A stretch of DNA of 64,000 nucleotides from Paraphaeosphaeria minitans. Its lineage: Eukaryota; Ascomycota; Dothideomycetes; Pleosporales; Didymosphaeriaceae. Below the pieces are notes generated by a model that was given only the letters and a program-made list of their open reading frames with translations, made no database searches and had not been told where the DNA came from. Positions 11,209 through 22,750 of this stretch are shown here, one piece after another (the first letter of the stretch is position 1; each line of letters begins with the position of its first letter). A program made the position numbers and the translations under genes. The stretch is from contig WJXW01000017.1 in the NCBI GenBank assembly GCA_015832175.1, forward strand, positions 1,256,979 to 1,320,978, given 5' to 3'.

Positions 11209-12393
11209 ATGAAGCTCACGTTGTGGGCGGTATCGGCCTTCTTGGCTATCGGACTCGCACTCCAGGATCATCTCCAGTACTCTCACATTGGAAGTGATGA
11301 TCATGATGGTACCAACGTGACGCGTAGGTGGTAAGTCTTTCCCTGAGCTGCATCTCTGGGGCAAACACTTGACGCGTCGGCTGCCAGGAACTACCCACCG
11401 CCAGAGATTGCGTCTGAAGATCTCTGGGACCAGGTGGTCTGCAAGGGAACCAACCTCTGGTTAGACATGTTCAGGGACAATGGGCAAATTAACCCCAGCA
11501 TGGTAAAGAGGTGGAGACTGTATCAGACAGCGGCGTGGGGCTATGGGATCATATACCGCCTCCTTCCTCAGCATCGTAACCTGGGAGGAATCGGCCTTCC
11601 ACCTAGCAGTTATGGTATCGCAAGGGCACTCGCCAGTCTCGGGAAATCGGATAGAGACAGGCAAGATGGAGGACTGATCACCATGTGCGAGATCTACCAT
11701 TTCAGCCTAGAGCAACTGAGGCAGGTCCCCCCGATTCCTATCAATCAACAGACATATGCGAGACCACCGATTGGGCAACGCAGCAGGTACACAGGCATGA
11801 CTTCACAATGGGGTTATAGTGTCGTCGACGGCACCATCATCAACACAAACATCAAAAGCGCAGTGGCCGCTGCCAACGAACGCAACCCACCAGTACCATA
11901 CTACGATCTTCCTGATTTACGTACGCTGTCTGACTTGCAGTTCGTTGTCTGGGATAATGAAGCGAGTTACATGCATGCCGACGCAGTCAAGAACCTTCAG
12001 TGGTACTTTGTGGCAAGCATCGTCAACGAGGAGGCCCGGCAAGTCATCAGAGCAGCACTCTCGCAATTGCATTGGGGAAATGATCAACCGCTGCTTCCAT
12101 GGCCCGGACTTTGGGTTCCCATAACCGTGGATGCTGGTCGAGCTATACTGGGCAGTCCGCTTGGAAAGACACTCGGCTACTTCCTCGTGCAACACAAGGA
12201 ACAACTGGGCAACATGTGGGTCGACGGTGTAGTCATTTTTCAAGGAGATACACCGCACGGGGCTGCTTGTCTGGCGTTTCACGTGCGGCAGCCTGCGCCG
12301 AGACCTCTGACGATCCTCGAAATCAATCCATTGGATCCGATCGGTGACCCCATGGGCGGACCGCAGAGGCTTCTTCCAGATCCGCGGTATTAG
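11209..12393 (+). CDS. Secreted protein of unknown function (375 aa)
   Basis: Two exons, 11209-11330 and 11388-12393. The intron has a GTAAGT donor and CAG acceptor and splits a Trp codon (RR-W-NYPPPE). The N-terminus MKLTLWAVSAFLAIGLALQD is a plausible cleavable signal peptide. Few Cys and no membrane helix follow. Visible stretches include DLWDQVVCKGTNLWLDMFRD, FVVWDNEASYMHADAV and GVVIFQGDTPHGAACLAFHV. I recognise no domain or catalytic motif. The two N-terminal frames connect only through the intron, which supports the start. Its neighbour downstream is a pectin-degrading enzyme on the opposite strand, so a role at the host or substrate interface is possible but unproven. Confidence 0.8.
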
Positions 12394-12722
12394 TCTTATG
12401 GGACGTGCAAATTCACAAGGCTCCCAGCATTTCTGTCAATCACGCAGGCAGGTGACAGGAGGATGAGCGGCCGAGATGGCGGTGCGACTGGCTCTGGATT
12501 CCTTAATGCATCCAAATCGGAAGCGGTTGGGATGATGAAACGTGTGAGATGGTAATTAAGCATGGTTCTTGGGCCTAAGGTGCATGTCATTTGGGGTTAC
12601 GACTATCAAAGTAGATAGCGCAGCAAGTCGATTGACACTGCCCGAATGCACAGGTATTCTCCCAAGTATACCACTTGAATTCATATCCAACTTTCATGCT
12701 GCAGCTTAAATCTCCAAGGCTC
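12394..12722. other. Convergent intergenic region
   Basis: This lies between two convergent genes (unknown secreted protein and polygalacturonase). It holds their 3' untranslated sequence and no further gene that I can see. Confidence 0.6.
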
Positions 12723-14218
12723 TCAGTAGCATGCAACCCCACTCGGTAAATTCGTACACTTTGCATACTTCTTCCCCCCGGTGACCGCAACATTGCTCCA
12801 CGTCCACCCCGTGCATGCCCCACTGCCGCAAGTCACAACAACATCATACCCTGAACTGGACACAGCGCCGCTACCTGTGACGTTCTCGATGGTTAAGCCG
12901 GTGATGGGGACGCCGGACGAAGCAGTGCCGCCGTCGAGGTCACCTCCGTCGTAGTTCTGCTCGATGAGAATCCCGTACCTGCGAGGCGTGAGCTACTGCG
13001 GGTCAGGAAAAAGGCCGAAGAAGGACGATGCATACTTTGAGATTGAGGCAAGCGTGATCTTGTTGTACGTCATGCCCTTGATGGCACCTGTTTTGTTCTC
13101 GATAGCTTTGACGCGGATGCCTGGTCCTCGTTAGTCCAATGCGAAAGAACTTGGGAGGTTGCATACCGTTGACCGACTTCTTGACCTCGTTGTTGTAGAA
13201 CGTCACCGTGTCCACAACGTTGTTGTCACGCCCACCTACAGATCCGATCGACAGCCCGTGACCGCCCGAGCAGACCCCGTTCTGGAACGTGATTTTCTAT
13301 CGATGATTGTCAGTATTCTGCAGTCGTCGTGTATGCTGAGCACGGCCGGGTTTTTTGAGGATGTATTCCGGTGCTGCAATGGAGTAGCGAGACGCCCTCG
13401 AAGAAACGGAGGGAATTCGAAATTGGTGATGCGACTTACAGTTCCTGAGTTGATAGCCACACAATCATCCTGGTTATACACATTGGCGCCATCGATCAGG
13501 ACGTTATTGCTGCTCCCGATGTCAAAGCCATCGGTGTTTTTGCCCTGGCTGTCCCCGGCCGAGTTGTCAATCGTCATGCTCGTAATAGTCAACCCATTCA
13601 CACCATTGATGCTCACCGCCTGGACCGGTGTGTTCTGGATATGTAGGTTGGTGATGGACGAGCTGATCAGATTGTGCGCGGCGAAGAACTTGGGCTTAGT
13701 CTTGCCACTACTGCCACCTCCGCCGTCCCACCAACGGGCGCCGTCAGGGTCAAGTAACGCGCCTGAGGCACCAGAGATCTTGATCCCGGTACCCTGGATT
13801 TGGAGGAGAGGCCCGACCCATTCTTTGTAGCCCCAGGTGGTGGTGCCTTGAAAGATGATCTGTGATCGTATGTGTCAGTGAACTGGTTCTGGCTTGATCG
13901 TATTCTGACAGGCTAGGGGGCTTAAAGGATTCAGAGAGCAGGGTAATAGGTTGGGGAATCACCCACCGAAGTGTCATCAGGAAGCTTGGAGAGATCCAGT
14001 GTTACGCCAGACGGAACAGCGACATTGGATAGCACGATAGTCGAGCACGCTGTCTGGCTCGCACTGGCGGATGCGGCACCATTGGATCCCGAAAATGTGC
14101 AACTGGTGGCACGCTTGGTGAGGGGAGCCTTTGGAGCTGAAGTAATGGCTGGCTGTGCTACAGGCGAAGCATTGCCCAAGACGACCAAGGAAGCCAGAAG
14201 CGCAGCAGATACGAGCAT
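12723..14218 (-). CDS. Endopolygalacturonase (glycoside hydrolase family 28)
   Basis: A multi-exon gene. The start at 14218 gives a clean signal peptide ([19 protein letters not shown]) and a propeptide ending at the Kex2-like LTKR before ATSCTFSG; an in-frame ATG at 14278 would add 20 residues and spoil the signal peptide. The first intron is 13860-13966. All four GH28 motifs are present: NTDGFDIG (catalytic Asp), [10 protein letters not shown] (two catalytic Asp), [12 protein letters not shown] (catalytic His) and IRVKAI (substrate-binding R-x-K). An intron between the second and third motifs splices NSGT to [12 protein letters not shown]. The end is [11 protein letters not shown] before TGA at 12723-12725, with conserved Cys pairs. 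The enzyme hydrolyses internal alpha-1,4 bonds of polygalacturonic acid outside the cell and is usually pectin-induced. Confidence 0.95.
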
Positions 14219-15139
14219 TACGATGAACAAACACGCAGTGAATGCCACGACTACAATCTTAGTCTGCAGGAAAAACACTCTTGGCTCAAGTACAAGTTTT
14301 TATATGCCGACATAGTTCTTACCAGCAGTGCAGTGGAAGACGATAATTTCCGGAGATGATGAGAGATCCCTCCAGTCGCGAAGCAGACGCGTAACACTGG
14401 CGCCCTTAATTTATCGAGATGGACTGGTGTGGTTTTTCAACATAGTGTACAAGGGTCGTTCTGTGCGGAAATTCAGTACACCGCAAGATGAAGTCTGGGG
14501 TATATGGAGGGAGACACGCGTGTGCGGTTTAGTCCTTCGACCCACCCCCGCAATTCTATACCTGTAATGCCGTGGCATTAATTTCCGGCGCTAGTCCTCC
14601 GTAATTTGTAGCGGATAAGGTAGCTATGCCCACACGGACGGAGGAAATGCTACTTCACTCCTTCCACGAATCATCATATCTGGTGAGAAGCGTGCATTTT
14701 GATATGCGCTCTGGGCGGCTAGGAGAGGGATTCCAGGAATTTGACATCGCATCACACTAGTCTGACCTGAGTAAGCATATGGGCATCCTTTTAGAGGTAC
14801 AGGTAACTCGTGGAGACAAGTGAGAAGTTTAGCACGTCGATGGAGAACAAATGGCCTTGGTCAGGTAAGGCTGGCCTGTACGCACGACAGAAGCCGCTTC
14901 AGTATTTATCTCCGTAGCATGCGTCCGGTCTGGGGCTAGCGTTGGCGGCCGCCGCTAACGGTTCCAAGGTGCCATACACTCATCATGTTCGGCTCCCATC
15001 ACCGACCCGTTTTCCGGTGCATTCAGTTGCCGTAATACGGTATCAAACTTTCGAGTCGACTGTTAGGTTGTTCTGAAAGTGGACAGGACCTCGCAGCAAA
15101 AGCGATCCGTGATCACAAATTCCTTTCGTACCTGCAACC
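14219..15139. promoter_or_regulatory. Divergent promoter region between polygalacturonase and SDR genes
   Basis: A 921-bp gap between head-to-head genes. It has no supported gene. A GC palindrome-like GGCGGCCGCCGCTAACG lies near 14944. I cannot assign pectin- or carbon-response sites with confidence. Confidence 0.5.
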
Positions 15140-16155
15140 ATGGCTTCTTCCTCGGCTTACGACTCCAGCTCACTCTTTATGGTTGATGGCATCGTTGCCG
15201 TCATCACTGGGGGCGGCAGTGGTCAGTACCAATACCCAATAGTCCGCTTGACCTCACTGCTCATTTGAAGAAAGGCATTGGTCTGATGATGACCCGCGCG
15301 CTGGCTTTCAACGGTGCGAAGAAGGTTTATATCGTCGGACGTCGTCTCGAGAAACTCCAAGAGGCTGCCAAGGAGCACGAAAGCATCATTCCAATCCAAG
15401 GCGATGTGACCTCAAAAGAAGATCTTCAAGCCGCAGTTGACAGAATCACCAGCGAGGTTGGCTACGTCAACCTTGTCATCGCCAACTCTGGTGATATTGG
15501 GCCCCCAGTCCGATATAACCCAGATTACTCAATCAAAGAACTCCGCGAGAACCTCTTCACTAATTTCAATCCGGTAGACATGACAAACACATTGAATCTC
15601 AATGTCACTGCTGCTTTCTTCACCATGACGGCCTTTGTTGAGCTTCTTGACGCGGGCAATAAACATGCACTTTCGGGTGGTTTTGGGAAGCCCGCAGAAA
15701 ATAGCAAGGTGCCCTTGATCCAAAGTCAGGTCATCTTCATGAGCAGCATATCAGCGTTCAGCAGGCACTCGTCATCATCAGTTCCATATGCTGCGAGCAA
15801 GGTAGCCATCATGCAGATCGCGAAGCACTCCAGCTCCCAGCTTTCCCGCTACGGAATTCGCGTGAATGCCCTCTCGCCTGGCCGTAAGTGCATTCCCACC
15901 CTTTTTCCAAGGTGTTAAGCTAACAATTCTTCGCTAGTCTTCCCGTCTGAGCTGGCCTCCGCGCTGATAAACACTAGAAAGCCCGAAGAAGAGTCGCCAA
16001 GTGATCCAAGGTTCACCCCTTCCAGACGCTTCGGGACCGATGAAGAAATGTCCGGTGCCATACTGTATCTAGCCAGTCGAGCGGGTGCGTTTACCAACGG
16101 GACCGTCTTTACGCTGGATGGTGGCCGCTTGTCAGTCATTCCAAGCACGTACTAG
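15140..16155 (+). CDS. Short-chain dehydrogenase/reductase (SDR), classical type
   Basis: Exons 15140-15221, 15275-15883 and 15938-16155 give 302 residues. Intron 1 has a GTCAGT donor and splits the cofactor motif, giving VITGGGSGIGLMMTRALAFN (TGxxxGIG). Other SDR elements are GDVTSKEDL, the NSG variant of NNAG, the catalytic Ser in FMSSISAFSRHSSS, YAASK (Tyr-x-x-x-Lys) and, after intron 2, LSPGLFPSE. The C-terminus ends TLDGGRLSVIPSTY, with the usual xDGG near the end. It should be NAD(P)(H)-dependent; the substrate is unknown. It faces the polygalacturonase gene across a shared upstream region, which might allow co-regulation. Confidence 0.93.
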
Positions 16156-16858
16156 ATGTGTGCATCAGTTGGCATCTCATTTCGCTGGAACTTCTACTAT
16201 TGGATCATATCTGTGTACCCAGCCTCTGACAGAGGGGGCACATAAATTGACCGAGTGCCTCTAAATGGAACATAGTGAGCTTCTTCTGATTTCGGCAGAG
16301 TTTGACAGATTTGTCTTTCGTCTGAGTGCCAGCATGCAGGTGCTGACTGATGCACGTGAGATCAGGTACATTGAGCTGCGAACACGATCAAAGAATTCGT
16401 TGGGTGAACGTGTCATTAGCTTCAACAAACAACAATACCCTGAATCGAGGACCGCTGAATCGAGGAACGGTTGCGGGAACTGCGGTTAAGCTCCGCTCAA
16501 CACGACCTGGGTTGCGGCTGCACGTCGGAGGATGTCCGTCGCCCCCTATCTGTGGTGTGACTCTGTATGGTGGCATGGAAACAGACTGACGGGATGGTGA
16601 CGGTTTCATACGCCGTGTCACAGTGGAACAGAATTGATTCTCCTTCAAAAAACGGCAGTGAGTCGGGTCTGACTACGATATGCCCGCATTCGATACCGAT
16701 GTCGCAAACTTCTCAACTATGAAGGAGGTAATGCTAGTAGAGGCCACTCACGAAATTCAATTTAATTCATTGCTAGTGGTGCCAGCAAGTCTTGCGCGAT
16801 TGCATCTTGTTTCAGAAAAGCAGGCGCACGGTTCACACCGACTGTCTACTCGAATGAC
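16156..16858. other. Convergent intergenic region
   Basis: No gene was recognised. A near-tandem GAATCGAGGACCGCT / GAATCGAGGAACGGT pair occurs at about 16441-16472, too short to classify. Confidence 0.5.
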
Positions 16859-17194
16859 CTAAGCCATCGATGCTCCATTGCGCGGAATCGCCCATCCAGA
16901 ATGCTGGTTGAGTTGCGCGTGCAACCTTTCGGCCATACGTTGCTTTCTGCGATACCTCGCACAAGCGCACAACATGATGGCAATGACAACGAGCCCGATG
17001 AAAGGCACACCCGCGTGCAGGAAGATCTTGTTGAAAGACGTGGCGTTAACCTCCGCTTTATTTTCAAAGGGATTGTTCGACCTAATGGTGATTGACATGG
17101 TGTCACTAAAACACCGGTACCAAGTTGTGTTGCAGTTAGATGGAGCGGCCTGCGCTACGATGACGAAAACGAGGAGGACGATTGAAGCGATCAT
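16859..17194 (-). CDS. Small secretory-pathway single-pass membrane protein (111 aa)
   Basis: From 17194 the frame gives MIASIVLLVFVIVAQAAPSN, a signal peptide, then a short lumenal part with two or three Cys and N-glycosylation sequons (NTT, NAT), one membrane helix (AGVPFIGLVVIAIMLCACA), and a basic cytosolic tail beginning RYRRKQRMAERLHAQ. A longer open frame to 17380 exists, but the start at 17194 makes the signal peptide N-terminal. There are no recognised domains. It lies head-to-head with another small single-pass protein at 17525. Confidence 0.6.
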   Translation of the reverse strand: MIASIVLLVFVIVAQAAPSNCNTTWYRCFSDTMSITIRSNNPFENKAEVNATSFNKIFLHAGVPFIGLVVIAIMLCACARYRRKQRMAERLHAQLNQHSGWAIPRNGASMA

Positions 17195-17524
17195 TTCCAG
17201 TGTGTGATACGCGGAGTAGATCAAGGTGTCCAGAGTCGAGTTGGCTGGGGTGAATGGAGCAGAGCGTGTACTTGTATGGGAGCATTGCATTGTGAGGGCT
17301 ATCTTTTCTTTCAAGAGACACACCGTGAAGGTTTCATATATCGCATTGTATTCTACTTGTTCGAGTTTAAAATGCAGCACGAGGGGTAGCTTCTATAAGA
17401 TTCTCTTTACGTCGCTGTGTCTTTCGAGGTTGTTCCAAAAAAAAAAACGAACAAAAGTATACGAGCAAGCATCACAGTCTGCATAACACATAAAGATATT
17501 AACAGCGCATTCAGCTTCGTCAAA
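17195..17524. promoter_or_regulatory. Divergent promoter between two small membrane-protein genes
   Basis: A 330-bp shared upstream region. It includes a 10-base A run at about 17439-17449 and a good initiation context (GTCAAAATG) for the plus-strand gene. Confidence 0.5.
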
Positions 17525-17890
17525 ATGCCACCTTTCTCCATCACCAACTCCGCCTTGCCGTTGCAGCGTCGAGATGAGCTTGAAGCAGCCCAAGCTGCCA
17601 ACGACAGGTACAATCCCTTCAAGATCGTCCTCGCCGTGCTAGGCATCCTCGCAATCAATATGCTCTTCTTCACGATTGTGTGGTTCGCTTGGTATCGCGG
17701 GCATCGTCAGAGGAACAAGGCACTCGAGCGGCAGAACCCGAAGGACGTTGCGATGACGGAGCTGTTTGGCAGCTCGCAACAATTGAAGGGTCAAAAGGAA
17801 AACGACATCGAAGATGCAAGTTCGAGGAGCGATGAGCGGAGTAAGAAGGGCTTTACGCGTTGGTCATTCTCAGGGTACTTTGCGAAGTAA
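17525..17890 (+). CDS. Small single-pass membrane protein (121 aa)
   Basis: The start at 17525 has a strong fungal context (CAAAATGCC); an upstream in-frame ATG at 17417 would add 36 residues of low-complexity leader. The protein has a short N-terminus, one helix (KIVLAVLGILAINMLFFTIV), then a basic juxtamembrane stretch (WYRGHRQRNKALERQ) and a Ser/Lys-rich tail ending SFSGYFAK. No domain was recognised. The layout (helix then basic tail) mirrors the divergent partner gene, although the sequences are only loosely alike. Confidence 0.6.
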   Translation: MPPFSITNSALPLQRRDELEAAQAANDRYNPFKIVLAVLGILAINMLFFTIVWFAWYRGHRQRNKALERQNPKDVAMTELFGSSQQLKGQKENDIEDASSRSDERSKKGFTRWSFSGYFAK

Positions 17891-19145
17891 ATGTACAATG
17901 CTGGGAGGGAGAACCTGATTATCATAACGTAGTAGTTCATTGAATTCGGCCAGCAAGATGTAGTAAGGCCTTTCTAAGCGGTCTTCGAACCCAAATACAA
18001 CTCTTGAAATTGTATCGCTATTCAGCTCCTGAGTGCTTTCAATACTGCTTTGAAACATCTCTCTGTGGGTTTTCAATTAATTCGAATGTTGGGTTGCTTC
18101 TGTTCATAAACCTCACATCTGCATGCTGAACCCAGTACTAAAGCAACGCAAAATATCCCTGTCTTCACAATGCCACATCCCCGTCTTTTGTAGATACTCT
18201 CCTGAGTATCCATGCCCGCATGCAGGTGTGCACTGATTCCGGGTATTCACGAACTGAAACGATTCATGTGGACCAGTACCTTACTGCAACGCCCCAGCGA
18301 GGCCCTCACAAAGTGGTCTGCCTGAAAAAGTGGCACCCCACATAGGTGACGAACACCTCCGTAAGCACCACACAGCGGCACCGCGTCCGTAACAAGTCCT
18401 CCGAGATGCATCCTAAGGAGCCCTGGTAGGTATTGTCCTTTCCAAGAACAGCCTTCGCAAACCAATGCATTCCTCGTCTCAAAACAGCTCTTGGTGCACT
18501 GCACCTCCACACACCCGGATTGAGCACCATTTCAAAGAACGCTAACCCCTTCCCCTTCACGTGCAGCTACGCTAATCCAAAACAGTCACCCCTAGCTTGG
18601 TCTGGACTACAGCATAGCGCCGCCGATCATGACATCACAGGCCGCGTAAGCCGGAAACCCCGCTTTGGTAAATGGGGATTTGCGCGATCGTGATGCATAG
18701 GTTTGAAGCGCTGCGCAAAACCAGAATGGGAAGACGAAAAACAAGGCAGAGGACGGAAACGGAAGAGACGGATGCACAAAGTAAGTTAGGGTGCCGTGGC
18801 GCCTGTGGGGCGCTCGATCCGCGGACGGGGTTGGTGGCGAGGTTGCGGTGGAACTCGGGTTTGCTAATGTTTAGTCGTGCAACAGAGGATGCGCAGGAAC
18901 AATTATCACCAGTACAGCATATCAAAACAATAAGTGGTATCGTTGTTTATTCCAGCTGTGCATTACAGTATCGAACAAGTCTAGACCCGTCCAGGATATC
19001 CCAGAACACCAGTATTATACACCATTCCCAATTCATGCATGCCCCGCGGGCGAAGTGAAGATGCCGTGAGAGGCTTATCCCGTCCAATCCAGGGATTGGC
19101 GATAGATGGCTTTTGTTTGACCGAAAATCAGAGACTGTTCAACGC
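17891..19145. other. Intergenic, no supported gene
   Basis: About 1.25 kb. Open frames on both strands are short, overlap one another and show no recognisable motif or splice structure. Confidence 0.5.
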
Positions 19146-19658
19146 TTACAAAAGACCAGCCATGGCGAAGAGACCACCAGCAAGGGCACCCATAGCAGGG
19201 ACACCAGTAGGGACGGCCATGCCAGAGGACTCGGACGAAGCAGCGGAGCTGGCGGCCGAGGAGAGAGCGGAGGAGACGGAGGCGAGGCGGGAGCTGGCCT
19301 CGGACTGGATGGAAGAAGAAGCAGCACCGTCAGTGGCGCTGGCAAGAGCTGCAGAGGCGGACGAGGCAATGTCGGAGGCCTCGCTGGCAGCAGAGTTGGC
19401 AACCGATGAAACGGCTGAGCCGCCGCTGGTGGCAGCAGAGGAGGCCACAGACCCGGCTCCTGAAGCAGCCGATGAGAGGGCGGATCCAGCGTCAGAGGTG
19501 GCAGAGGCAGCACCTGAGGTGATGCTGTTCAGGGCAGAGGTAATGTCGTTACCGATGCCAGAGGTGACATCGCCGAGAACGGAGGATACGACAGAGTCGA
19601 CCTGAGCGTTGGCAGCACCGGCCGCGGCGGCAGCGATGAAAATGGTGGAGAAACGCAT
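19146..19658 (-). CDS. Ser/Ala-rich secreted, probably GPI-anchored cell-wall protein
   Basis: A 170-residue single exon. The N-terminus MRFSTIFIAAAAAGAANAQ is a signal peptide with cleavage after ANA. The body is almost entirely Ser, Ala, Gly and Thr with no Cys (SALSSAASGAGSVASSAATS is typical), giving a heptad-like ASS periodicity. The C-terminus has a small-residue stretch (SSESSG) followed by a hydrophobic tail ending GALAGGLFAMAGLL, which fits a GPI-attachment signal. Such proteins are cell-surface or wall components, often O-glycosylated. Because the reverse strand of this repeat is also open, frame choice rests on the signal peptide and GPI tail. Confidence 0.85.
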   Translation of the reverse strand: MRFSTIFIAAAAAGAANAQVDSVVSSVLGDVTSGIGNDITSALNSITSGAASATSDAGSALSSAASGAGSVASSAATSGGSAVSSVANSAASEASDIASSASAALASATDGAASSSIQSEASSRLASVSSALSSAASSAASSESSGMAVPTGVPAMGALAGGLFAMAGLL

Positions 19659-21847
19659 GTTGTAATGTGGGTTTTCGGTGGTGGTTGTTTGGGTGTGAAG
19701 CGTTGTTGATGGAATGGAGGAGTGACTGTTGACTGATGGATGGAAGAATGTGGAATGAGCAAGGCGAAGAGTACTCTTATAGTAGCTTCGTCAATCGACG
19801 TAATGCATGGCCTATGCCCTTCACGCATTAGCACTGACGAACAAACATCCCAAGGCCGCCTTTGGGTCCCTCGCAAGGCACCGTGTCTCCATTTCTCTTA
19901 CGTAGCCATGATGGCCTCGCTGGGTTTCACCGCCACGAACCTCCACAGGCCATGCAACTTCCGGGGCCCCACAATTCCGGCTTCAGCATGGTTGGTCGGT
20001 TCCTTGCCTCGCCGCATCTTTTTCTGTGGAGAAAGTCAAAGCTTGGCCTGAGGTGATCGTCTGGTTGCATCACGCCGTTCTCCTTTGCCATGACGATGGA
20101 CGTGCTAAACTTGTTGCTCGAGCGATAGATGGCGGGAACAAAGGCCGCTAAACAGGTGGACCTGCCTTTCCAGTTCTTACCGTCAAAATAGTGGCGGCGT
20201 GGCGCAGCATCGGACTGATTCGAAGGGCCTCTGTGTCTGCGTTGTGCTTCGAGGCTCAGTCTGTAGGAACAGCGCCTCTTTACGCGTCCTTCCTCCTGGA
20301 TTGCCGTCGGGTGCTTTGGACGATCTGTGTAACCGGCAAATCATGCATCCAGCCGCACTGATCAGCATCCGGGTGTGCGGCACGAACCAAAACTGTCGCA
20401 TGCACGGTTTCATCAAGCAATTGCACCTTGGCCCACGCATCTGGACACTTCCGCAAGGCAATCCGGCTTGCTCCATCCTTCTCGCCCTGGCAACGGTTGC
20501 CGTGAAAACTACATCATCGAAATCGCGACCCGTCCAAGAGATTGAGGCTCTACGCTGCCTATGGAAAGTCCTGTTCCTGACGGCTGAGGTGAGACTAGAC
20601 GGCGCCAATGTCGGAAAGTTTTAGGCCAAGAGGGATCGGTATACCTTAAGAGATCGGCTATACAAGTGGCGTGGGCGACATCCGCAATGCTGAGTGATGT
20701 GATGTTGCGTGCGGACAAGTCGCCGAATGGCCGGCATCGCGAGCAGCCTGTACATAGTATGCACTTTTCCGTTTCTATTCTAGATGCAGGCCTACAGTTG
20801 TCGGTCGGCAAGACCATTCATTGCAACGACTGCTCTGTCTGATTTTGCGCTTGGCTTCTGAAAATTCCACCTGCAGCAAATCTATCTCTCTTGGGGGTAG
20901 GGTTCATTCCACCTTACGCAGTAGACTACCAGTGATGTTGCAGATGCATCGAAAGACCAGCGGAAATGGTGGCCCAGCACTCACGACTTTGGAAGTCTCG
21001 CAGTCGCCCAAGAATGCCGCATTGGAAGTTTTTTTTTGGACTACCAGTTGCGCTACTGAGAATTTTTTTTAACAATATAACAGTCAACTGTGAACTCGTT
21101 GCATTCAGTTGCAAGCCGCGGCACAACCGCAAGATAGCAATGCCAGACGTACATTGATTAAGGAGAAGATACCCGCAGGTGACTTCTGAGCTTACTGGGT
21201 AGCGCGGTTTGTTGATTGCCAATCTCCAGTAGCATACATTTCTCGCGTTGGAGAGCCTGCGAGAAGGTCATTTCCTTGGAGCGACTTTAGCACGGGGCTC
21301 TCACCAGAACGGGCGCTTTCTCCTCGTATGACCGCCACTCAGATCTTTGAGTAGACACCAAAGCCCTTTCACCAGGTGCTTGCGCAATTGGATTTTATTA
21401 CAAACAGTTTATTTCTTACGGTAGGGACTCTAACCCATATAGATTTCGTAAAGCATCGACAGCTACACTATCTGTACACCTTTAGAATAAGACCTCACAT
21501 ATAATTAGGTCCGGAGGTATACATTTATTAGCCGGTAGAGCTACGATAAATTCAGAAGAGACAGGACCTTCTCAATGTTGCAGATTATAGTTTTGAAAGT
21601 GACAACTACTATACGCTACCATAACAGATGCCTAAGACGGATACTGGAGCAAATCATATGGATCAATGTTGGCTAGCACTTTCTGGGACGACTTGCCGGA
21701 GAGTCGTCGCCGTGAAGCGTAGATTGTCCACTGTGCTTTATCGATTAGGAGGAAGGTGAAGAGTGGCCCAAGCTCCAATTTCTCACACCCTCACGCATCA
21801 ACACCAGCTCCCACCCCAACCTCAGTCGCAAAATCCACACCTACACA
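19659..21847. other. Long intergenic region, no supported gene
   Basis: About 2.2 kb. Scattered short frames are mutually overlapping and unrecognisable. The segment 21380-21660 is clearly AT-richer than its surroundings and may be a mutated repeat remnant, but I could not match it to the elements further right. Short T runs occur near 21030 and 21063. Confidence 0.5.
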
Positions 21848-22663
21848 ATGCCGCGCAGACCACCCACCCGAATACGCCTACCGTCGAAACCTCATAGACC
21901 ATCATTGCAGCGCCCAGCACATCAACAACCACCCCCCTCGAAGCCCCCCAAACCCGAACAACCCTCACAGTCCTCCACAAGCCCAAACCCATCGCACTCC
22001 GCCTCACCCTTCTTCACCGCCCGTACCCTCCGCTCTGGCGCTTCCATTGCCTTCATCTCTTTCTGCGCTGCCATCTTCTTCCGCGACAAGTTCTACACCA
22101 TCGACTCGGTCAACGGGTCTTCGATGGCGCCCACGCTGTCGCCCCTCGCACACGAGACCGGCGCGAAAGACCGCATTTTCATAAAGCGCCGTTTCGACTG
22201 CAGAGATATCCAGCGCGGCGACATCATAACTTTTTGGAAGCCGCACAAGCAGAGCGAGATCAGCATAAAACGGGTGGTCGGCGTCGAGGGCGATACGGTG
22301 TATCCGCACAGGGGGTATGCGTGCGATCCTGAGCTTGTGAATGGGCGGCGTGTGGAGGGGTGGGATGGGCTGGGGAGTCGGGAGTGGGCGCTGGGCGGGG
22401 ATGGGGAGGTTGAGGTTGGGAAGGTGGTCGTGCCGAATGGGCATGTATGGGTTGAAGGGGATAATTGGCGGCGGAGTTACGATAGCTGTGATTTTGGGCC
22501 TGTGAGTTTGGGGCTGGTGGATGGAAAGGCGATGTGGGTGTGGAGGGATTGGCTGCAGCTGCAGCCGGTCGGGGATGAGAGGGAGAAAGGGAGAAGCCAT
22601 AGTATGGTTGTCGCGGGGACGGGCAGAGTGGAGAGTAGGTTGAGCAAGGTCTTTGATGAGTGA
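21848..22663 (+). CDS. IMP2: Mitochondrial inner membrane protease subunit 2 (signal peptidase I family)
   Basis: A single exon of 271 residues. A basic, Pro/Ser-rich N-terminus (mitochondrial-targeting-like) precedes a helix (SGASIAFISFCAAIFF, about 63-78). The S26 motifs follow: NGSSMAPTLSP with the catalytic Ser just before Met (about residue 92), the Lys in SIKRVVGVEGD (about 141), and VPNGHVWVEGDNWRRSYDS with FGPVSLGLV. The NGxSMxPT form and WxxGDN box match IMP2 more than IMP1. It cleaves sorting signals of intermembrane-space proteins. The N-terminal extension and the long insertion between the Lys box and VPNGHVWVEGD (about residues 155-192) are longer than in yeast. Confidence 0.93.
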   Translation: MPRRPPTRIRLPSKPHRPSLQRPAHQQPPPSKPPKPEQPSQSSTSPNPSHSASPFFTARTLRSGASIAFISFCAAIFFRDKFYTIDSVNGSSMAPTLSPLAHETGAKDRIFIKRRFDCRDIQRGDIITFWKPHKQSEISIKRVVGVEGDTVYPHRGYACDPELVNGRRVEGWDGLGSREWALGGDGEVEVGKVVVPNGHVWVEGDNWRRSYDSCDFGPVSLGLVDGKAMWVWRDWLQLQPVGDEREKGRSHSMVVAGTGRVESRLSKVFDE

Positions 22664-22750
22664 TGGATGCCGTGGATTCATTCGGTCATGCCGAAGTTCG
22701 TGTATATACTCCGTGTAACATGCAATATATTCCGCTACTGCAGCACCTGT

